The notes below the pieces were generated by a model, which saw nothing but the letters and a program-made list of their open reading frames with translations, searched no databases and had not been told where the DNA came from. Shown here one piece after another: positions 26,026-34,588 of a stretch of 64,000 nucleotides of DNA (its first letter is position 1; each line of letters begins with the position of its first letter). The translations under genes and the position numbers were made by a program. The stretch is taken from NCBI GenBank assembly GCA_964439625.1, contig CAYTPI010000004.1, forward strand, positions 171,620 to 235,619, written 5' to 3'. This stretch comes from CAYTPI01 sp964439625 (GTDB lineage Bacteria > Chloroflexota > Anaerolineae > Aggregatilineales > UBA3940).

Positions 26026-26807
26026 GATTACAAGACCGGGTTATAGCCGTCGCGGCAGCCAGTCAGGGTCTTGGCTTTGAAACTGCGCGCCAACTGTCAG
26101 AGGAGGGTGCGCTGGTTGCTATTTGCTCCAGCAACGAAGCCCGCATCGCAGCCGCCGCCGATGCCATCCGCACAGCGACGGGAAACCCCGTGTTTGCCAT
26201 GGCGGCAGATATTACCAGTGACGAACAAGTCCATGACTTTATCAACCGCAGCGTTGATCACTTTGGTGGGCTTGATATATTGGTGACCAACTGCGGTGGC
26301 CCACCCTCAGCGCGCTTTGAAGAGATTCCGATAGAAGGCTGGCAGGCCGCCGTTGATCTGGTTATGTTGAGCGCGGTTCGGCTGGTCAGTGCGGCGCTGC
26401 CTCACCTGCGCCTATCCGATGTGCCCTCGGTGTTAGCAATTACCTCGATTGCCGTCAAGCAGCCGGTGAGCAACCTCGTGTTGAGCAACAGCATTCGCAT
26501 GGGGGTGGTTGGCTTGATGAAGACACTCTCAGTCGAGTTAGGCGTAGAGGGTATCCGCTTTAACAGCATTCTGCCGGGTTACACTCTAACGGAGCGCCTT
26601 GATGAACTGATCAAAGTGGCGGCTACTAACAAGGGCATCCCGCTTGAGGCAGAGATCGACAACCGGGTGCGTGAGGTGCCGTTGGGTTACCTCGGTTCAC
26701 CGGAAGAGTTTGCCAAGGCGGCTACCTTTTTATGCTCACCAGCCGCATCTTACTTGAATGGTGTTATGCTCAACCACGATGGTGGCTCCTATCGCGGCGT
26801 ATATTAA
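26016..26807 (+). CDS. Short-chain dehydrogenase/reductase fold protein with atypical active site
   Basis: A 263-aa Rossmann protein. The dinucleotide loop reads AAASQGLGFETA (residues 13-24), lacking the first glycine of TGxxxGxG. NCGG replaces NNAG near residue 92. Ser144 is in place, but where the catalytic Tyr and Lys are expected, 13 and 17 residues later, there are Ser157 and Arg161 (LSNSIRMGVVGL). This matches a known divergent BKR-like SDR subgroup, so redox activity is uncertain. The C-terminal region, GSPEEFAKAATFLCSPAASYLNG, is typical. GTG is the only sensible start. It stands between a TPR gene and a histidine kinase gene. Confidence 0.85.
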   Translation: MDLGLQDRVIAVAAASQGLGFETARQLSEEGALVAICSSNEARIAAAADAIRTATGNPVFAMAADITSDEQVHDFINRSVDHFGGLDILVTNCGGPPSARFEEIPIEGWQAAVDLVMLSAVRLVSAALPHLRLSDVPSVLAITSIAVKQPVSNLVLSNSIRMGVVGLMKTLSVELGVEGIRFNSILPGYTLTERLDELIKVAATNKGIPLEAEIDNRVREVPLGYLGSPEEFAKAATFLCSPAASYLNGVMLNHDGGSYRGVY

Positions 26808-26964
26808 GCTTTAGCGCTGTGCCCGGTGGCTTGAAGCAGCACTCCTCAGCGGTTTTTTGACCCTGTATATCAATACCCAAAACGACATCACACGAAAGTG
26901 CTACAACTCGCTACACTGTCATAACAAATCGGTCTGTAGCGTGCCTTTCCACCTACGCGTCTGC

Positions 26965-26970
26965 TATTAT
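26965..26970 (+). promoter_or_regulatory. Extended -10 box for the REC-histidine kinase gene
   Basis: TGCTATTAT with TATTAT at 26965-26970; predicted start about 26977, 4 nt before the ATG at 26981. The earlier ATG at 26969 overlaps this box. Confidence 0.45.
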
Positions 26971-26980
26971 GAAACTCGGG

Positions 26981-28159
26981 ATGAACTATTCTATGATGCC
27001 GCAATTACGAGAGCTGGGTAGGAAAATCATCGACAACGAATTGACGGGCCACATTCTGGTTGTTGACGACCGTGAGGAGGGCGCCAAAATCATCGCGCTG
27101 CTCCTGCGCGAAGAAGGCTACCAAGTTGATATCGCTCTGCGTGGTGAAGCGGCCTTGGAGAAGATTTACGCCAATCCACCGGATGTGGTCATTCTAGACG
27201 TGATGATGCCGGATATTAACGGGATGGAAGTGCTGCGTCGTCTGCGCGCTGACAAACAGTTCGCTGAACTGCCAGTGATTATCGTGACGGCCCTCGGTGA
27301 CACCACAGATATCGTCAAGGGGATTGAGTTAGGCGCAACGGACTATCTCACCAAGCCACCACGCTTTGAGGTGCTGTTGGCCCGTGTCCGCACTCAAATC
27401 CAACTGAAGCAGCTACAGGATCAGCGGCGTGAAGACCTTGAGACTCTCCAGCGCTTGAACATCCTCAAAGATCGCTTTATGCAGATCGCCGTCCATGACC
27501 TGAAAAATCCGCTCAACAACATCGTCGTCGGCTTAGACCTGTTGCCACGCTACCCCACCTTCGATGATGAAGAGGAGGAAGCCGAGTTCAATCAGGTGAT
27601 CGCAATGATGAACACATCGACATTCACTATGCGTAACCTGATCAATGACTTTCTTGATCTGAGTGCAATTCAAGCAGGGCAGCTTGAATTGCAGCTTTCC
27701 AACACAGATATGAACAAGCTCGTCGAAGAGATGGTTGAGCAGTTCACAGCGTATGCCCACGAAAAAATGCTGACGGTTGAGACAACCCTCGACCCAGACA
27801 TACCTTACATTGCTGTTGATAAAAACCGGCTGGGGCAGGTGCTTAGCAATCTAATTGGCAACGCGATCAAGTTTAGCCCACCGCAATCTAATATTTACGT
27901 TTCCACTAGGTGGATCAGAGATGGCGGCTGGCTGCGGGTTGAGGTCGCTGATACAGGGCCTGGCATCAGTAAAGAGGCAATCGAGACTTTGTTCAAGCAG
28001 TATACGACGACAGGCAATAAACCAACTGGTGGGGAGCGCTCTTCGGGGTTGGGGCTGTCGATTGCGCGTGATCTGGTCGAACTGCATGGGGGTAATATCG
28101 GCGTCGATAGTACCTTCGGTGATGGCTCAGTCTTCTGGTTTGAAATCCCTGCGGGCTAG
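26981..28159 (+). CDS. Response-regulator receiver domain fused to a histidine kinase
   Basis: A 392-aa cytoplasmic sensor kinase with no membrane segment. Residues about 24-138 form a receiver domain (ILVVDDREEG, phospho-acceptor Asp73 in VVILDVMMPD, Thr in IVTALG, Lys in YLTKPP). A coiled-coil linker follows, then a HisKA domain with His172 in IAVHDLKNPLNN, and a HATPase domain with the N box (LIGNAIKFSP), G1 DTGPGIS and G2 GLGLSIARDL. The REC-first order means it is itself probably controlled by phosphorelay. The start at 26981 is preferred to 26969 because of the -10 box. Its TAG overlaps the stop of the convergent next gene within CTAG. Confidence 0.9.
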   Translation: MNYSMMPQLRELGRKIIDNELTGHILVVDDREEGAKIIALLLREEGYQVDIALRGEAALEKIYANPPDVVILDVMMPDINGMEVLRRLRADKQFAELPVIIVTALGDTTDIVKGIELGATDYLTKPPRFEVLLARVRTQIQLKQLQDQRREDLETLQRLNILKDRFMQIAVHDLKNPLNNIVVGLDLLPRYPTFDDEEEEAEFNQVIAMMNTSTFTMRNLINDFLDLSAIQAGQLELQLSNTDMNKLVEEMVEQFTAYAHEKMLTVETTLDPDIPYIAVDKNRLGQVLSNLIGNAIKFSPPQSNIYVSTRWIRDGGWLRVEVADTGPGISKEAIETLFKQYTTTGNKPTGGERSSGLGLSIARDLVELHGGNIGVDSTFGDGSVFWFEIPAG

Positions 28160-28608
28160 TTAGCTGCTTCGCTAACCATCAAGCGGTTTGATTGAACCGT
28201 CAAGGCCAATGCCCAACCGACAAAAGCAATCGCCTTCAGAATAGAGTCTGTAAATAGGGGAGCTGTGCTCCGTAGGATGCCGGCACTGGCGAATACCAAG
28301 CTCAGCACGATAAAGACCACGGCTACAGAAAGCAGGCCCACCCGGAGCTTCTTATTACGCTCAACGGTTGCTGCTGAAGGGCCGGGCAGAGGTGGGCGAC
28401 CCATTTCCTCATCGTATTCGCGCTTCTTCTTACGCACCGCCATGATCACGCTCGCCATGATCATTGAGCCGACTGCGAAAAAGAAAGACGGTAGGTATAA
28501 CTCCAGCAGAAAGAGGATCACGCTGACGGTGAGTTCGATCCAGCCAATAGTGGCAAACGCTGCTGATGCTAACTCTGTGGTCGGCGCTTGTTGATTTCGT
28601 TGTGCCAT
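28156..28608 (-). CDS. Small polytopic membrane protein, unknown function
   Basis: A 150-aa protein with four hydrophobic stretches at about residues 22-40, 43-58, 92-110 and 120-138, and a basic cytoplasmic loop (RKKKREYDEEMGRPPLPG) between the pairs. No family motif is recognised. It converges on the kinase gene, the two stop codons sharing CTAG at 28156-28159. The ATG at 28608 is followed directly by a Gln-rich head typical of membrane proteins. Confidence 0.6.
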   Translation of the reverse strand: MAQRNQQAPTTELASAAFATIGWIELTVSVILFLLELYLPSFFFAVGSMIMASVIMAVRKKKREYDEEMGRPPLPGPSAATVERNKKLRVGLLSVAVVFIVLSLVFASAGILRSTAPLFTDSILKAIAFVGWALALTVQSNRLMVSEAAN

Positions 28609-29046
28609 TAAAGATAATAGCCTTTGTAGACGTATTTTTTCGTATAGGCGGCGGGCTGTTTCTCCCGCAATATGAGTCGAGTATAACGCAGCCGCCGCGT
28701 GAACTTCACCAACATCCTATAAGAATAAATAGGCTCTTGCGTTCAGGGCAATCGTCTTAAGATTATCATAGATCGCTCGTACTTGGGTACCCATGGCTTC
28801 AGCCACGGGCTGGCAGTAAGAAAAGAGTATCGTGTTAGAAACACGCCCCGTCAGATTGAGTGCGTCGGATGCTCAGGCAAACGTTCATGAGATGCCTCAG
28901 CAACCCGTATGGGTCGGAGAGCTATGCCCGTCCATTGACGCGTCTGAAGCGATTACCCCGCTCTTGCAGCATAATCCTTACCCAACTTGGTTCAGGCACG
29001 ATACACTATTAAATAAATTCGACTAAGCCCAGCTAGCAATCGCTAC
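28609..29046. other. Intergenic region of 438 bp without a supported gene
   Basis: This gap carries upstream sequence for the divergent membrane-protein gene and mraY. A possible 64-codon GTG ORF at 28832-29026 has no recognisable motif and I do not support it. A small hairpin CGTGTT/AACACG lies at 28830-28844 and A/T-rich -10-like text near 29001-29016. Nothing else is recognised. Confidence 0.5.
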
Positions 29047-30135
29047 ATGCAAGATACCGCCATCGCCCTTGCCATCGGAACTCTGACCTTTGTCGTGACG
29101 GTAATCTGGGGCGACCCTTTCATTGACTTTTTGAAGCTGTTTGGCATCGGCTTGCCGCTTGGCTACGATGATGACCTCACAGCCGGAGACACCGAAGCCA
29201 GCCCTGGTGCCAACCCGCAAATTGAAAAACGTTCGCCCAAGCTTGAGCGCGTGCGCAGCGAGTCCGATTCGCGCAGCCAAGTGATACCAACGATGGGCGG
29301 GCTGATGTTTATGCTCCCTGCGACGGTTGTCACGCTGGGTTTGAACATTGCATCGCTGCTTAATCAAGGTGATGCGGGCTTGTCTGTCTTGCTGCCGCTG
29401 GGCGTCATGCTGAGCTTTGGCGCGGTGGGTCTTCTTGATGACTGGGAGACCCTGCGCGGTATCCGCGAAGATGGTATTTCCGCTCGGCTGAGGATAATCA
29501 GTCAAGTGGTGATCGCCAGTGCTGCAGCGTTGTTTTTGCAATTTGTGCTTGACATTCATTCGGTGGCACTACCGGGCATCGAAGCTCGTTTCGATCTCGA
29601 ATTCCTATACCTACCGATTGCCATCTTGGTGATCTTTACCAGTGCTAACAGCTTTGACCTAACTGACGGCCCAGATGGACTTGCTGGCATTGTCGGGGCG
29701 ACGGCTTTTGCCGCTTACGGTATCGTTGCTTTGCAGCAGGGGCAGGTCTTTTTGGTGCAGTTCTGCTTTGTAATGGTCGGCGCCGTGGTGGCGTTTCTGT
29801 GGTTTAATACGCATCCGGCGCGCTTGAACCTCGGTGATACAGGTGCGTTGGCTCTCGGGGCGACGATTGGGACGGTGGCCCTTATGACGGGGCAATGGCT
29901 GATACTCCCTGTAATCATTGCGATACCGTTCGCTGAGTCAGCGACAGTCGCGCTCCAGATTTTTTATTACAATTACGCACGCCGCGTCTTTGGTGAACCC
30001 CGTCAGTTGTTTCGCCGGGCACCTTTGCACAATCACTTCCGCTTGTTGGGTTGGAGTGACCCACAAATTGTGCAGCGCTTCTGGATTATCGAAGTGCTGG
30101 CGGCATTAGTCGGTGTGGCTCTCGCGTTGCTGTAA
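29047..30135 (+). CDS. mraY: Phospho-N-acetylmuramoyl-pentapeptide-transferase
   Basis: A 362-aa polytopic protein that would make lipid I from UDP-MurNAc-pentapeptide and undecaprenyl phosphate in peptidoglycan synthesis. Family motifs: MGGLMFM near residue 83, Asp131-Asp132 in GLLDDWE, NSFDLTDGPDGLAG (201-214), LWFNTHPARLNLGDTGALALG with Asp264, and RRAPLHNHF. The usual triple-His loop is His-Asn-His here (328-330). A charged insertion of about 35 residues (44-79) lengthens the first cytoplasmic loop. It is isolated from any mur cluster. WecA-like enzymes are the alternative but the PLHNHF motif favours MraY. Confidence 0.88.
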   Translation: MQDTAIALAIGTLTFVVTVIWGDPFIDFLKLFGIGLPLGYDDDLTAGDTEASPGANPQIEKRSPKLERVRSESDSRSQVIPTMGGLMFMLPATVVTLGLNIASLLNQGDAGLSVLLPLGVMLSFGAVGLLDDWETLRGIREDGISARLRIISQVVIASAAALFLQFVLDIHSVALPGIEARFDLEFLYLPIAILVIFTSANSFDLTDGPDGLAGIVGATAFAAYGIVALQQGQVFLVQFCFVMVGAVVAFLWFNTHPARLNLGDTGALALGATIGTVALMTGQWLILPVIIAIPFAESATVALQIFYYNYARRVFGEPRQLFRRAPLHNHFRLLGWSDPQIVQRFWIIEVLAALVGVALALL

Positions 30136-30173
30136 TATTGTCTGGTCGGTGCTTATTCTAGTGAGGTAGGTCA

Positions 30174-31457
30174 ATGAGTGACACAAACACAATAACGGTT
30201 GAAGCCATCCGGCTGGTATGCCCGAACTGCTTAGCCAACACATCCTATTCAGCTAGTAACGTCACCTTGACGTGTAAGCATTGCGGCTATCAAGAGTCAT
30301 TAGTTGGTGAGGCAGTTGGTACGGCGGCTGCCCAAACGGCGCTAACGGCTGATTTGTACAAAGATGCCCAACAGGGCTGGGGCCGTGCTGATCGTAGAGA
30401 CGTGCATTGCGAGAGCTGCTTGGCAGAATTCTCACTTCCAGACGATTCAACGACCACACGCTGTCCGTTCTGTGGCACTAACAAGATTATCCCTGATCAA
30501 CAAGGGCCTGATGCTATTCGTCCGATGTATGTTCTGCCTTTTGAGAAATCACTGGAAGACGTTGAGCCTGCCGTCGACGCGTGGCTGAGGGATAACAACT
30601 GGATTTTGCCTGAGGCGCTCCGAAAGAGTATGCAGGATTTGACCTTTCAGGCCGTTTACCTACCGTTCTGGACTTTCGACGCTGTTGTCAGCGGGATGTG
30701 GAAGGGCTACATCGGTGAGGAGATGGGGCTGGAGGTGCTTGGAAAAGTCGTGCCCGTGCCTGAAAAGCATGACGTTCGCTATGAGTTCACCCACCCCTTT
30801 GATGATTTCGTCGTCGCTGGCAGCTACCAAGTAACGCCTGAATTGCTGCGTTGGATGTCTGACTTTGACTTCGCGAAACTGGCGGATTACGATCCAAAAT
30901 TGCTAACGGGACGCGCCGCGCATGCCTATGAAATCCAACTGCATGACGCATGGCATACCGGGCAACGCGAGATGCGCCAGCGCATCAAGCGTGAGATATA
31001 CACCAAAGCCCTTGCTCACAAGAACCCAAAACTGAACATGGTCAAGTTAGATATCAGCGATTATGCCGATGTGGTCTGGCGTTATCTCTTGCTGCCCGTC
31101 TATATCGCGACGTACAGCTATCAAGGTGAAACACAGCAGGTCCTCGTCAACGGGCAGAGCGGCGCCGTCGTCGCGCAGCGCCCTGTTGGTTGGGGTAAGG
31201 CCTGGGGGCGGGCAGCCCTATGGCTGCTGCCTGCGCTGCTGTTAGCGGTGTGTGTCCCCTTCGCCAATGCTTTGATCGGTTTTCCTGTTTGTACATTGCT
31301 TTGGGGGGCGCTGTTGGTCGTTGGGGTGATCGGTGCATACCGTCCGTTGAATGCTGCTTGGAAGGCCGCCCGCCCGAGCAAAGCTGCTGCCGACTCCACG
31401 TCGTTTGTGCGCCGAGGATTGATCTTTGTTGGTGAGCCGGAGAAGATGTTGCTGTAG
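30174..31457 (+). CDS. Double zinc-ribbon membrane protein
   Basis: A 427-aa protein starting with two zinc ribbons: CPNC/CKHC (about residues 16-39) and CESC/CPFC (about 77-101). A middle domain follows with PMYVLPFEKSLEDVE and VYLPFWTFDA, then a region resembling proteins loosely annotated as helicase PriA-like zinc-ribbon proteins, although no helicase motif is present. Residues about 345-400 contain two or three membrane helices. The zinc ribbons probably face the cytoplasm. Function unknown. AGGTAGG precedes the ATG. It lies 38 bp after mraY, so co-transcription is possible. Confidence 0.75.
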   Translation: MSDTNTITVEAIRLVCPNCLANTSYSASNVTLTCKHCGYQESLVGEAVGTAAAQTALTADLYKDAQQGWGRADRRDVHCESCLAEFSLPDDSTTTRCPFCGTNKIIPDQQGPDAIRPMYVLPFEKSLEDVEPAVDAWLRDNNWILPEALRKSMQDLTFQAVYLPFWTFDAVVSGMWKGYIGEEMGLEVLGKVVPVPEKHDVRYEFTHPFDDFVVAGSYQVTPELLRWMSDFDFAKLADYDPKLLTGRAAHAYEIQLHDAWHTGQREMRQRIKREIYTKALAHKNPKLNMVKLDISDYADVVWRYLLLPVYIATYSYQGETQQVLVNGQSGAVVAQRPVGWGKAWGRAALWLLPALLLAVCVPFANALIGFPVCTLLWGALLVVGVIGAYRPLNAAWKAARPSKAAADSTSFVRRGLIFVGEPEKMLL

Positions 31458-31518
31458 ATGTTTGCTTGGATACGGTATCATTCTCCCTTGAATTAACCAC
31501 CGACGAGGGGGATCAATT

Positions 31519-32694
31519 GTGGAGAACGAATATCAGCCAGCACGGCTTGCACTGGAAGACGGCAGCATTTGGCATGGGCGCAGCTTCGGCGCACCCATTG
31601 ACCAGCGCCTCGGTGAAGTGATTTTCAACACCGGCATGACGGGCTATCAAGAAGTGCTGACTGACCCCAGCTACAGTGGGCAGATCGTCGTGATGACCGC
31701 CCCGCAAATCGGCAACACAGGCATCAATCTTGAAGATGATGAGTCGCGCCGGATTTTTTTGCGGGCCTTTGTCGTCCGTGAGATCAGTCCGGTGGTTAGT
31801 AACTATCGGGCTAAAATGAGTGTGCCGCAATGGCTGCAAGACAACGGTATACCCGCCATGACAGATGTAGACACGCGGGCCCTCACCCGACGTATTCGCC
31901 AACAAGGTACGCTTAAGGGTGTGCTCACGACTGACCCCAACCGCACCGATGCCGACCTCGTCGCCGCTGCCCAGAATTGGCCTGGCCTTGATAATATTGA
32001 TCTGGTCAAAGACGTGACTACGGAAGAAACTTACCATTGGGCAGAAAGCACACAGGATGAGTGGGAGTTCAAGCAGTGGCAGGTGAGCAGCGTCAAGCAG
32101 GCGGCGCGTCAGCCGCACATCGTCGCCTATGACTTCGGCATCAAGCGTAATATTCTACGCCGGATGGCGACCTACGGCGCCCGGGTGACAGTTGTCCCAG
32201 CTAGTACGCCCGCCGAGGAAGTCAAAGCGCTGAACCCCGATGGCGTCTTTTTGAGCAACGGCCCTGGTGATCCCTCGGCGCTGCCCTACGCCGTCGAAGC
32301 AGCGCGTCAACTGCTCGAAGCAGACCTGCCCATGTTTGGCATCTGTCTAGGGCACCAGATTATGGGTCAAGCCTTTGGTGGTAAAACGTATCGCTTGAAA
32401 TTTGGGCACCATGGTATTAATCAGCCGGTCAAAGAGATCAACAGCGACCGAGTGGAGATCAGTACGCACAATCACAACTTTGCAATTGATCCGAATACCC
32501 TGCCGGATGATGTTGAAGTTAACCGCGTGAACCTCAATGATGGCTGTTGTGAGGGTATGCGTCACCGTACGCGCCCTGCGATGAGTATTCAGTATCACCC
32601 CGAGGCAGGCCCTGGCCCGCATGACTCGGATCACCTCTTTGTTACGTTCATGAACGCCATGGCAGAGCGCATTGGCAGCGTGCCGGAGGTATAA
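31519..32694 (+). CDS. carA: Carbamoyl-phosphate synthase small subunit (glutaminase)
   Basis: A 391-aa protein of normal length. The N-terminal CPSase domain shows LALEDGSIWHGRSFG and FNTGMTGYQEVLTDPSY; the C-terminal class I glutamine amidotransferase has HIVAYDFGIKRNI, nucleophile Cys276 in FGICLGHQ, and His360/Glu362 in QYHPEAGPGP. It hydrolyses glutamine and channels ammonia to CarB. The GTG at 31519 is the start, with GAGGGGG 8 nt upstream. carB is about 11 kb away on the other strand, so the subunits are not co-transcribed. Confidence 0.97.
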   Translation: MENEYQPARLALEDGSIWHGRSFGAPIDQRLGEVIFNTGMTGYQEVLTDPSYSGQIVVMTAPQIGNTGINLEDDESRRIFLRAFVVREISPVVSNYRAKMSVPQWLQDNGIPAMTDVDTRALTRRIRQQGTLKGVLTTDPNRTDADLVAAAQNWPGLDNIDLVKDVTTEETYHWAESTQDEWEFKQWQVSSVKQAARQPHIVAYDFGIKRNILRRMATYGARVTVVPASTPAEEVKALNPDGVFLSNGPGDPSALPYAVEAARQLLEADLPMFGICLGHQIMGQAFGGKTYRLKFGHHGINQPVKEINSDRVEISTHNHNFAIDPNTLPDDVEVNRVNLNDGCCEGMRHRTRPAMSIQYHPEAGPGPHDSDHLFVTFMNAMAERIGSVPEV

Positions 32695-32784
32695 TTGCAT
32701 CGGGCCATTAATGACCCGGTAAACGTAATTCTTGATTAGCCCGGTGATGTATCGTCGGGGAGATGCTCTGAAGAGGCTGGCTGC

Positions 32785-34443
32785 ATGAGAAGAATAGTCG
32801 CTGTATCCTTACTGGTTAGTATGTTGGGGCTGTCCACAGTGGGCTGCTTCGGCTTTGCATCTACGCCAGATGAATCTCAGATAGATACGCTTCCAGTGGA
32901 ACAATCTGAGATGCCGCCGCCGACCGCTCCCTCTCCGCCAGAAGCCATGCGTATTACGGATATTTCAGAACGCTGCGAGGCGCTCTTTATCCCTGCGACA
33001 TTACAGGCGCTCTTTAGCCGGGCACCGTTGACGGTTGCCGGGCGCGAGGCTGGCGTTGGCGTAGACCCATCAGGCGTATGTGATCTCAGTTTTGACGACG
33101 GCTCCACAGCGACCGTCGTCGCCTATCAGTATGCTGAACCTGAGCAAGCCGTCACTGCCTTTGAACTTCAGCGTGCCCAAGATGAACAAGATGGCGTGGT
33201 GATGACTCCTGCATCTAACGTCGGAGCTGCTGCTTACATCTACCAAATGGACGATGTGCAGGTTCTGAACACTTTTGCTGCTGATTTCTTCGTCCAGGTG
33301 CGCTACGCTAGTGCGGTTCCCATGGGGCAGCCGCAATTAGCGACGTTCGCTACCTTTGCCTTACAGACTATTCAAGTTGACCCTAGCCCAGCCGCAGCCG
33401 AACAAGACGGGCCACAAGGGTCGATCTTTATTGAGCCCAGCAATCCATCGGATGATGAAACCTCTGGCGCTGACCCCAGTGACCCTGATGCAGTCTGTGG
33501 TCGGCTCGCGTCTGTCGCTGAAATTGAAGGATTGTTAGGCGGTACTGTTGCAGATACACGGGCCTACACGGATGCCGAAAAGAATATAGACAACGTGCTC
33601 TGTGAGGCTCGCTTTGCTGGCAGCGGTCCTTACATCGTTCAGATTGAATTTCATGAAGATGATGATGACGCAGAACGGGCTTACCGGTCGATGCTTACAG
33701 CTAATGAGGCCAACTATAGTGTTAATATCGTTGAGCAGGTCGGTGAAGAAGCCTATGCTCTGCGAGATGGCGGTACACTGACGATTTACACCTATGAGGA
33801 AACCTATTACGTCACAGTTAGCTTTCAATCTAGCCAGGCGACCCAGTCTAACCTAAGAGATGTGAGCTTGTTGACCATGAACCGCTTACTTTCGCCAGAA
33901 GAAGCACCACCCACAGTGGAAGCAGAGGCTGAGGCAAGCACGCCGCCGACGCTCGAGCCAACTGCTGTTGTCGAAGACGATCAACCTGCGCCATCAGTGC
34001 CGTTGGTGCCATCTATTGTGATCAACAATGGAAATGTCGTCTGCAATAACCTCTCTGACCCTGCGACTATCGCCAACATCTTTGGAAAGCCAGTGGTGCG
34101 GGTAAGCTTCAATGATGTTGAAGATGCGCAGTACGGCCCGCGCTTGATCTGTACAGTTAGCTTCCAAGATTCAAGCACGATCAACATCAACCTACGCCAG
34201 TATGAAGCCAGTGATGGTGCACTTGCTGCTTACCAATCTATTTATGGTCGTCCGGCAGGGGCGTCGGATGTAGAGAGTCTAGGACAGGATAGTTTCGCCG
34301 TTATTGAGGGCAGTGGGGTCGGTGTATATCTATACGAGGGTGTGTACTATGTCCAAGTACGCCATCAAGATAACAGTGGGGTGGCAGCTACCCTACAGCA
34401 AATGACGGACTATGCACGCGATGTTGTTGGGCGCTTACCCTGA
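32785..34443 (+). CDS. Lipoprotein with three related cysteine-containing domains
   Basis: A 552-aa exported protein. The N-terminal helix ends in LSTVGC, a somewhat atypical lipobox with Cys21. A Pro-rich linker follows. Three domains of about 120-130 residues appear to be repeats: each has an early Cys (RCEALF, VCGRLAS, VCNNLSD), a second Cys some 50 residues later before a beta strand (GVCDLSF, VLCEARF, LICTVSF), an AVTAFELQ/AERAYRSM/ALAAYQSI helix and a final YVxVxxQ strand. Acidic Pro/Glu linkers separate them. This resembles the fold of actinobacterial DUF3558-type lipoproteins, but I cannot name it with certainty. Function unknown, located outside the membrane. Confidence 0.7.
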   Translation: MRRIVAVSLLVSMLGLSTVGCFGFASTPDESQIDTLPVEQSEMPPPTAPSPPEAMRITDISERCEALFIPATLQALFSRAPLTVAGREAGVGVDPSGVCDLSFDDGSTATVVAYQYAEPEQAVTAFELQRAQDEQDGVVMTPASNVGAAAYIYQMDDVQVLNTFAADFFVQVRYASAVPMGQPQLATFATFALQTIQVDPSPAAAEQDGPQGSIFIEPSNPSDDETSGADPSDPDAVCGRLASVAEIEGLLGGTVADTRAYTDAEKNIDNVLCEARFAGSGPYIVQIEFHEDDDDAERAYRSMLTANEANYSVNIVEQVGEEAYALRDGGTLTIYTYEETYYVTVSFQSSQATQSNLRDVSLLTMNRLLSPEEAPPTVEAEAEASTPPTLEPTAVVEDDQPAPSVPLVPSIVINNGNVVCNNLSDPATIANIFGKPVVRVSFNDVEDAQYGPRLICTVSFQDSSTININLRQYEASDGALAAYQSIYGRPAGASDVESLGQDSFAVIEGSGVGVYLYEGVYYVQVRHQDNSGVAATLQQMTDYARDVVGRLP

Positions 34444-34588
34444 TCTGTGTCTCGCTTTGGTCTAACCATACTGTAATGTCCGTGTGTGCGTGCTGCATCG
34501 ACATGATCGTGTTAAAAGCTGTATACTAAACGGGTATAAGGTAACTTTACTTATTCTGGGTAATTAACCCCCCTTAATGGAGGTAAGC

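Noticed and set aside
28832..29026. 64-codon GTG ORF before mraY
   Set aside because: No recognised motif, no convincing ribosome site; composition like a chance ORF. Left as intergenic.
31513..32118. 201-aa minus-strand ORF
   Set aside because: Antisense shadow of carA, which is unmistakable on the plus strand.
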